This document shows, in pieces, positions 37,615 through 42,848 of a DNA stretch of 42,848 nt; positions within the stretch are counted from its first letter, which is position 1, and each line of letters opens with the position of its first letter. The notes below the pieces were generated by a model. The model made no database searches, had not been told where the DNA came from, and saw nothing but the letters and a program-made list of their open reading frames with translations. Origin of the DNA: Mycobacterium sp. KBS0706 (GTDB lineage: Bacteria; Pseudomonadota; Alphaproteobacteria; DSM-16000; Inquilinaceae). The position numbers and the translations under genes were made by a program. The stretch is from positions 1-42,848 of the forward strand of contig NZ_VCCH02000073.1 in assembly GCF_005938675.2 (NCBI RefSeq), in the 5' to 3' direction.

Positions 37615-38586
37615 CTAGACGGCCGGCAGCGTCACGGTCGAGCGGAACTTCGACGCCAGGTGCGGACCCGACAGGACCGGCGGATATCTGGGCGTCTCGC
37701 CCGGCCCGAGGCAGGTCGGCAGGCAGGCGACCTCCGCATCCCAGTTCGGCTGGTGGAAGAAGGCGATCGACTGGCGCCGGGTCGATCCGGCCGAATCCGG
37801 CGGCGGGTTGACCACGCGGTGCAGGGTCGAGCGCCAGCGGTCGTTGGTCCAGCGCGCCATCAGGTCGCCGAGATTGATCACGAAGCCGCCCCGCACCGTG
37901 GGCACTGAATGCCATGCCGCGTCCGCCCCCTGCACCTCCAGCCCGCCCGGCGCCTCCTGCGGCAGCAGGATGGTCAGCGAGCCGTAATCGGTGTGGGCGC
38001 CGGCACGCAGTTGCCCCGGCTCGGGCGGCACCGGCTGGTGCGGATAGTTCAGCAGCCGCAGCGCGCTGATCGCCCGGTCGATCCGGCTGTCGAAGAAGTC
38101 CTCGGGTAAGGCAAGGCCGAGGGCGAACAGCCGCATCAGCCGGCCGGCGAGATCGGACAGGGCCTGGTAATAGGCCAGCATGGCGGCGCGGAAACCGGGC
38201 GGCTCGGCCGGCCACAGATTGGCGGCCCAGGCGAAGGCGACCGCGTCCGCCGAATCGGGTGGCGGCGTCAGGTCGGCCGGGCCGATCGAGAAGCTCTCCT
38301 TCAGGTCGGGCGGCCGCTTGTCGCCGAGCGACCGGGCGAGGCTCTCCCCCGCCACCGGGGAATAGCCGTAGGGATAGCCCGGCCGCGGCATCACGACCGA
38401 CCGCTTCGCTGCTTCCGGCAGGTCGAAGAAAGCGCGGGCCGCGGCCCAGCCGCGGTCGATCACCGCCGCCGGCACGCCATGGCCGGTCACCACCAGAAAG
38501 CCGACGCGTTCGCAGGCCTCGGCCACCGACGTGGCCACCGCCCCTTTCTCCCCCGCCGCGAGATCGATCACCGGCACCAGGCTCAT
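37615..38586 (-). CDS. 2-oxoglutarate/Fe(II)-dependent oxygenase, isopenicillin N synthase-like
   Basis: A 323-residue enzyme of the IPNS-like dioxygenase family. The N-terminal DIOX_N region (PVIDLAAGEKGAVATSVAEA, VGFLVVTGHGVP) is followed by the jelly-roll core with the iron ligands His-x-Asp in LRAGAHTDYGSLTILLPQEA and distal His in RWRSTLHRVVNPP, and the 2-oxoglutarate-binding Arg-x-Ser in TRRQSIAFFH. All three metal ligands are intact. ATG 38586 lies 5 bases behind GAGGAGG. Members hydroxylate or ring-close small molecules such as flavonoids, gibberellins or amino-acid derivatives; bacterial single genes are mostly unassigned. It diverges from the opgG-like gene across a 149-bp gap. Confidence 0.92.
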   Translation of the reverse strand: MSLVPVIDLAAGEKGAVATSVAEACERVGFLVVTGHGVPAAVIDRGWAAARAFFDLPEAAKRSVVMPRPGYPYGYSPVAGESLARSLGDKRPPDLKESFSIGPADLTPPPDSADAVAFAWAANLWPAEPPGFRAAMLAYYQALSDLAGRLMRLFALGLALPEDFFDSRIDRAISALRLLNYPHQPVPPEPGQLRAGAHTDYGSLTILLPQEAPGGLEVQGADAAWHSVPTVRGGFVINLGDLMARWTNDRWRSTLHRVVNPPPDSAGSTRRQSIAFFHQPNWDAEVACLPTCLGPGETPRYPPVLSGPHLASKFRSTVTLPAV

Positions 38587-38735
38587 CCGCACCTCCTCAT
38601 CCCCATCGGCGCCATCTCACGACGGCGTGCCGCCGCGGTCAAAGCCTGTCATGCCTTGCCGCGGAGGATGGCGGGCTTATCTGCTGGAACGACGGGCTTC
38701 GGCTCGTCGCCTGCGAGTCGGGTTCCGGAGGCTGC

Positions 38736-40334
38736 ATGACGATCCCGCTCCATCGCCGCGCCCTGCTCCGTGCCGCCGGATCGGCCGCGCTGCTGGCCGG
38801 GCTGCCGGCCGCGTCCCGCACCGCCACCGCCCAGCGGCAGGGGCTGGCCCTCGGCCCGGCCGCGCCCTTCTCCTACGAGGCGCTGGTCGCCCGCGCCCAG
38901 ACGATGGCGGCACAGCCGTACCAGCCGCCCACCCGGCCGGCGCCGGACATCGTGCAGGCGATCGACTACGACGCCCATGGCAAGATCCGGTTCAAGACGG
39001 ATCTCGCCCCCTTCGCCGACGGCAGCGGCGCCTATCCGGTCACCTTCTTCCATCTCGGCCGCTACTCCGGCGAATCGGTGCGGATGTATCTGGTCGGCGG
39101 CGACGGCGCCCGCGAGATCCTGTACCGGCCGGATTATTTCGACATGCCGGCGGACAGCCCGGCCCGCAAGCTGCCGGCCGATTCGGGCTTCGCCGGCTTC
39201 CGCCTGCAGGAATCGCATGGGCGCGCGGACTGGCGCACCCAGGACTGGGTCGCCTTCCTCGGCGCCTCCTATTTCCGGGCGATCGGCGCGCTCGGCCAAT
39301 ACGGGCTGTCGGCGCGCGGCGTCGCGGTCGACGTCTTCGCCCCCGGCAAGCCGGAAGAGTTCCCGATCTTCACCCAGTTCTTCATCGCCGAGGCGCCGGA
39401 TCCGGCGCAGCCGGCGGTGATCTGCGCCCTGCTGGATGGGCCCAGCGTCAGCGGCGCCTACCGCTTCACCCTGCACCGCACCGAAGGCGTGGTGATGGAG
39501 ATCGAGGCCTCGCTGGTCCTGCGCCAGGCAGTGTCGCGCCTCGGCCTGGCGCCGCTGACCTCGATGTTCTGGTACGGCGAATACGGCCGCGGCCGGATGC
39601 TGGACTGGCGGCCGGAGGTGCATGATTCGGACGGACTCGCCATCTGGACCGCCGCCGGCGAGCGGATCTGGCGCCCGTTGAACAACCCCCGGACGATCAG
39701 GGTGTCGAGCTTCGGCGGCGACAGCCCGCGCGGCTTCGGCCTGCTGCAGCGCGACCGCAATTTCGACCATTATCTCGACGGCGTGTTCTACGACCGCCGC
39801 CCGAGCCTGTGGGTCGAGCCGCTGGCGCCTTTCGGCCGCGGCGCGATCCAGCTGGTGGAGATCCCGACCGACGACGAGATCCACGACAACATCGTCGCCT
39901 TCTGGGTGCCGGAAGGCCGGGCGGCGGCCGGTGACCGCCACGATCTGAGCTACCGGCTGCACTGGCTGGCAGACGAGCCTTATCCCGACCAGGGCATCGC
40001 CCGCACCATCGCCACCCGGATGGGCCGCGGCGGCGAGCCGGGCAAGCCGCGCCCGCCCGGCGTCTTCAAGATCGTCGCCGAATTCGACAACTCGGCGGTG
40101 ATGCGCCGGATTCCCTACGGCGTGTCCCCGGAGGTGGCGGTCACCGCCTCGCGCGGCACCATCCAGCGGCCGTTCAGCGAACCGGTGCCGAACGGCAATG
40201 TCTGGCGTGCCACCTTCGACCTCACGGTCGACGGCAGCGACCCGGTCGAGCTGCGCATGGTCCTGCGCCTGGACGGCCGGCCACTGACCGAGACCTGGCT
40301 GTACCAGTTCCACCCGGAGCCGCCGCCGGCCTGA
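38736..40334 (+). CDS. opgG: Periplasmic glucan biosynthesis protein OpgG/OpgD (MdoG family)
   Basis: A 532-residue protein of the MdoG family that works on osmoregulated periplasmic glucans. It starts behind GGAGG with a Tat-type signal (HRRALLRAAGSAALLAGLPA) so is exported folded. Mature parts match the family: FSYEALVARAQTMAAQPYQP, YDAHGKIRFKTDLAPF, LGASYFRAIGALGQYGLSAR, LAPLTSMFWYGEYGRGRMLD, WRPEVHDSDGLAIWTAAGER and the Trp-rich end VWRATFDLTVDGSDPVELRM. The Tat signal favours OpgD more than OpgG, which usually has a Sec signal; the symbol is therefore by family. In most proteobacteria opgG is followed by the membrane glucosyltransferase opgH; here it is not. No glucan transferase is in the window. 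Confidence 0.9.
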   Translation: MTIPLHRRALLRAAGSAALLAGLPAASRTATAQRQGLALGPAAPFSYEALVARAQTMAAQPYQPPTRPAPDIVQAIDYDAHGKIRFKTDLAPFADGSGAYPVTFFHLGRYSGESVRMYLVGGDGAREILYRPDYFDMPADSPARKLPADSGFAGFRLQESHGRADWRTQDWVAFLGASYFRAIGALGQYGLSARGVAVDVFAPGKPEEFPIFTQFFIAEAPDPAQPAVICALLDGPSVSGAYRFTLHRTEGVVMEIEASLVLRQAVSRLGLAPLTSMFWYGEYGRGRMLDWRPEVHDSDGLAIWTAAGERIWRPLNNPRTIRVSSFGGDSPRGFGLLQRDRNFDHYLDGVFYDRRPSLWVEPLAPFGRGAIQLVEIPTDDEIHDNIVAFWVPEGRAAAGDRHDLSYRLHWLADEPYPDQGIARTIATRMGRGGEPGKPRPPGVFKIVAEFDNSAVMRRIPYGVSPEVAVTASRGTIQRPFSEPVPNGNVWRATFDLTVDGSDPVELRMVLRLDGRPLTETWLYQFHPEPPPA

Positions 40335-40477
40335 GGTGCCGCCCGGCGGTCAGCCCCGGGTCGCCTGGCGTGCCGCCTCCGCCACCTGCCGGCGCAGCCA
40401 GGCATGGGCCGTGGCCGCGCTGGCGCGGGCGGCGGCCTGAGGGCGGAGGCGAGGGGCCGAGACCCCTCGCCTGCCGG

Positions 40478-40621
40478 TCACCTCAGCTTCGCCTGCCCGT
40501 GGTCGCCGCTGCTGTAGGCCGAGCCGGCCCGGCCGAGCGCGTCGTGGATGGCGTCGGCCAAGGCTGGCCGGATGCCCCATCCGGACAGCGCCACCAGAAT
40601 CGGCACGATGATGTACTTCAT
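40478..40621 (-). CDS. Possible small exported peptide (47 aa)
   Basis: An open frame of 47 residues with a strong Shine-Dalgarno (GAGGGG, 6 bases before ATG 40621). The first 22-24 residues (KYIIVPILVALSGWGIRPAL then ADA) look like a Sec signal peptide, leaving about 23 mature residues (DAIHDALGRAGSAYSSGDHG and a short basic end). It lies in the 520-bp space between opgG and the ABC exporter, antisense to both. The remaining parts, 40335-40477 and 40622-40854, hold no convincing gene; the latter is the leader of the exporter. It may be real or chance; signal peptide plus ribosome site make it worth keeping. Family unknown. Confidence 0.45.
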   Translation of the reverse strand: MKYIIVPILVALSGWGIRPALADAIHDALGRAGSAYSSGDHGQAKLR

Positions 40622-40854
40622 GTCGAACCCCTCGGATGCCGCAGCCGGACGATCCGGCCACGCCCCTGCATCCATGGCCGCGAGTCTAGCGGCCCGCGCC
40701 GGCCCGCCAGTGACCGCGCGCACAGACGAAAATGTCCCGAGCCCTGCGCTGAACGAATTCCTGTGTCCAATTGTCCGGTCTTTTCGTCGCCGCATAGTCG
40801 GCGCAGGCTGGGATCCTGCCGCCAAATAAAAAACGCCGCCCGGAAGACCCAATC

Positions 40855-42699
40855 ATGTTCCGCTTCTTCGAAGCCCGCGTGCTGCCGACCGCCACGGGCA
40901 TGCCTGGCCAGCCGCCGGGCGATCTGCTGCGGTTCTACTGGTTCTTCCTGCGGCAGGTCCGCTGGTACTACGTCGCCCTGCTCGGCGCCGGGCTGACGGT
41001 CGCGCTGCTCGATGCGCTGATCCCGGTCTTCATCGGCCGGGTGGTCACCCTGCTCAGCACCGTCACGCCCGAAGAGCTGTTCGCCGATCACTGGCACCTG
41101 CTGGCCGGCATGGCGGCGGTGCTGCTGCTGTGCCGGCCGGGCGCCCTGTTCCTGCAGGCGCTGATCACCAACCAGATCATCGCCTCGGGCTTCACCAACC
41201 TGGTCCGGTGGCAGAGCCACTGGCACGTGGTGCGGCAGAGCTGGACCTTCTTCCAGAACGACTTCGCCGGCCGCATCGCCAACCGGGTGATGCAGACCGG
41301 CGTGGCGCTGCGCGACAGCACGGTGACGTCGATCGTCGCGGTCTGGTACCTGACCGTCTACGGCACCAGCGCGCTGGTGCTGCTGGCCAGCGCCGATCTG
41401 TGGCTGGCGCTGCCGACGATGGGCTGGTTCGCGGTCTACATCCTGCTCCTGACCTATTTCGTGCCGCGGCTGAAGCAGCGCTCGCTGGAGATGTCCGAGG
41501 CGCGGTCGCTGCTGACCGGCCGGATCGTCGACAGCTACACCAACATCCTGACGGTCAAGCTGTTCGCCCGGGCGAAGGAGGAGGACGAATACGTCCGCGA
41601 GGCGGTGGACGGCCACACCACCATCTTCCGCAGCCAGCTGCGGCTGATCACCCTGTTCAACCTGTGCCTGTCGACCACCAACGCGACCCTGGTGGTGTCG
41701 ACCGCGACCATCGCCATCCTGCTGTGGCGCCAGGGGACGGTGGCGCTGGGCGCCGTCGCCATGGTGCTGCCGCTGACCTGGCAGATCGTCAACATGGCCG
41801 GCTGGGTGGCGCAGCAGGTGACCACGATCTTTGAGAATATCGGCGTGGTGCAGGAGGGCATGATCTCGATCGCCAAGCCGCTGCGCCTGGTCGACAAGCC
41901 GGGCGCCAAGCGGCTGAAGGTGACCGAAGGCGGCATCCGCTTCGACCAGGTCAGCTTCAACTACGGCCGGCCGGGCGGCGTGATCGAGGCGATGAATCTC
42001 GACATCCGGCCGGGCGAGAAGATCGGCCTGGTCGGCCGCTCCGGCGCCGGCAAGTCGACCCTGGTCAACCTGCTGCTGCGCTTCTTCGACGTCGAGCGCG
42101 GCCGCATTCTGATCGACGGCCAGGACATCGCCGGGGTGACGCAGGAGAGCCTGCGCGAGCAGATCTCGGTGGTGACCCAGGACACCTCGCTGCTGCACCG
42201 GTCGATCTTCGAGAACCTGAACTACGGCCGGCCGAGCGCGACCAAGGCCGAGGTGGTCGCGGCCGCCAAGCAGGCCCATGCCCACGACTTCATCCTGGAT
42301 GTCGAGGACTGGCGCGGCCGGCGCGGCTACGAGGCCCATGTCGGCGAGCGCGGCGTCAAGCTGTCCGGCGGCCAGCGCCAGCGCGTGGCGATCGCCCGGG
42401 TGGTGCTGAAGAACGCGCCGATCCTGATCCTGGACGAGGCCACCTCGGCGCTCGATTCCGAGGTCGAGGCGGCGATCCAGGAGCAGCTCGAGGACCTGAT
42501 GGAGGGCAAGACGGTGATCGCCATCGCCCACCGCCTGTCGACCATCGCCCGGATGGACCGGCTGGTGATCCTGGAGCGCGGCCGCATCGTCGAGGTCGGC
42601 TCGCATGAGGAGTTGCTGAAGGCCAACGGCCATTACGCCTCGCTATGGCGCCGCCAGTCCGGCGGCTTCCTCGGCGAGGAGGAGCAGGCGGCGGAGTAG
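40855..42699 (+). CDS. ABC exporter (transmembrane plus ATPase half-transporter)
   Basis: A 614-residue homodimer-type exporter. The N-terminal 330 residues carry six membrane helices (YYVALLGAGLTVALLDALIP, MAAVLLLCRPGALFLQALIT, TVTSIVAVWYLTVYGTSALV and others). The ATPase domain has Walker A GRSGAGKSTLVNLLLRFFD, Q-loop VVTQDTSLLHRSIFENL, signature KLSGGQRQRVAIARVVLKNA, Walker B ILILDEATSALDSEVE with the catalytic Glu, and the H-loop VIAIAHRLSTIARMDRL. The fold is that of MsbA/NdvA-like lipid or glucan exporters, and the nearby OpgG-like gene makes a glucan role conceivable but unproven. ATG 40855 sits behind GGAAGA; the frame is closed on both sides. The 149 bp after the stop hold no recognisable feature. 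Confidence 0.93.
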   Translation: MFRFFEARVLPTATGMPGQPPGDLLRFYWFFLRQVRWYYVALLGAGLTVALLDALIPVFIGRVVTLLSTVTPEELFADHWHLLAGMAAVLLLCRPGALFLQALITNQIIASGFTNLVRWQSHWHVVRQSWTFFQNDFAGRIANRVMQTGVALRDSTVTSIVAVWYLTVYGTSALVLLASADLWLALPTMGWFAVYILLLTYFVPRLKQRSLEMSEARSLLTGRIVDSYTNILTVKLFARAKEEDEYVREAVDGHTTIFRSQLRLITLFNLCLSTTNATLVVSTATIAILLWRQGTVALGAVAMVLPLTWQIVNMAGWVAQQVTTIFENIGVVQEGMISIAKPLRLVDKPGAKRLKVTEGGIRFDQVSFNYGRPGGVIEAMNLDIRPGEKIGLVGRSGAGKSTLVNLLLRFFDVERGRILIDGQDIAGVTQESLREQISVVTQDTSLLHRSIFENLNYGRPSATKAEVVAAAKQAHAHDFILDVEDWRGRRGYEAHVGERGVKLSGGQRQRVAIARVVLKNAPILILDEATSALDSEVEAAIQEQLEDLMEGKTVIAIAHRLSTIARMDRLVILERGRIVEVGSHEELLKANGHYASLWRRQSGGFLGEEEQAAE

Positions 42700-42848
42700 A
42701 CACCGACCGGCCCTCTGCAGGCCCCCTACTTCCAACTGTCATCCAAATCCCCGACTAAGGCTGGATGTGCGGTCGGGAAGGGGCAGGGTTGGGGAGCGGT
42801 GGTGGAAGCCGGGGGATCTTTGGCCCTAGATGCTCGTCGAGCGAGTCT

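Noticed and set aside
40350..40661. Minus-strand open frame of 103 codons after opgG
   Set aside because: Composition is Arg/Gly/Ala shadow-like and it overlaps the better 47-residue candidate; no ribosome site or motif.
1..42848. CRISPR arrays, tRNA genes, rRNA, integrases or transposases
   Set aside because: None recognised by eye: no regular short direct repeats with spacers, no tRNA-like TTCGA-loop and acceptor pairing, and no mobile-element proteins among the translations.

Overview
The window is very GC-rich (about 70 percent in most genes) and densely packed, with Shine-Dalgarno-led genes, frequent GTG/TTG starts and many 1-11 bp overlaps. Gene content points to a free-living alphaproteobacterium of the Rhodospirillales/Azospirillales type, with Inquilinus-like relatives as a guess. 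The signs are an SdhAF4 protein next to htpX, an rsmB / rpe / heparinase-like / purH neighbourhood, opine-oxidase-like flavoproteins, single-domain sugar ABC ATPases and abundant ABC importers. It is mostly an ordinary chromosomal segment. I see no rRNA, tRNA, CRISPR array, phage, transposase or integrase.

Layout. 0.1-2.3 kb: two small alpha+beta proteins and an exported alpha/beta-hydrolase-fold protein whose nucleophile is alanine. 2.2-6.3 kb: a decayed glutathione S-transferase behind a TetR regulator, divergent from a two-gene opine/amino-acid oxidase-like operon. 6.3-10.5 kb: an AI-2E-type permease divergent from an HlyD / DUF2955 / RraA operon, then DUF427. 11-16.4 kb: a VOC protein, a small acidic protein, and a sulfonate/nitrate/taurine-type ABC importer divergent from a histidinol-dehydrogenase-like gene with altered metal ligands and a 118-residue partner. 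A clear palindrome lies in the divergent gap. 16.4-18.9 kb: an orphan VapB antitoxin, an SDR, an ACT-like protein and an atypically AT-rich predicted lipoprotein. 19-24.6 kb: MFS exporter, SDR, GNAT, LysE, HAD phosphatase, an exported unknown and a MaoC hydratase.

24.7-33.8 kb: rsmB, a sugar ABC importer, rpe, a heparinase II/III-like protein, an AAC(3)-type acetyltransferase and purH, all on the plus strand. The ABC cassette and the acetyltransferase look inserted into a conserved housekeeping neighbourhood. 33.9-37.6 kb: a DUF898 (YjgN) membrane protein broken by one in-frame stop, a UMF1-type MFS protein, htpX and sdhAF4. 37.6-42.7 kb: a 2-oxoglutarate/Fe(II) oxygenase, a Tat-exported OpgG/OpgD glucan protein without an adjacent OpgH, a possible 47-residue exported peptide, and an ABC exporter.

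The most notable signals are degenerating or altered proteins: the GST with a microhomology deletion, DUF898 with a nonsense codon, the hydrolase with Ser to Ala, and the HisD homologue with two changed zinc ligands. Next come the divergent HisD-like/ABC locus with a GntR-like palindrome, and three interspersed hairpin repeats. I did not find a convincing wholly new defence or mobile system. The best candidate for an undescribed catabolic unit is the 11.95-16.4 kb locus.
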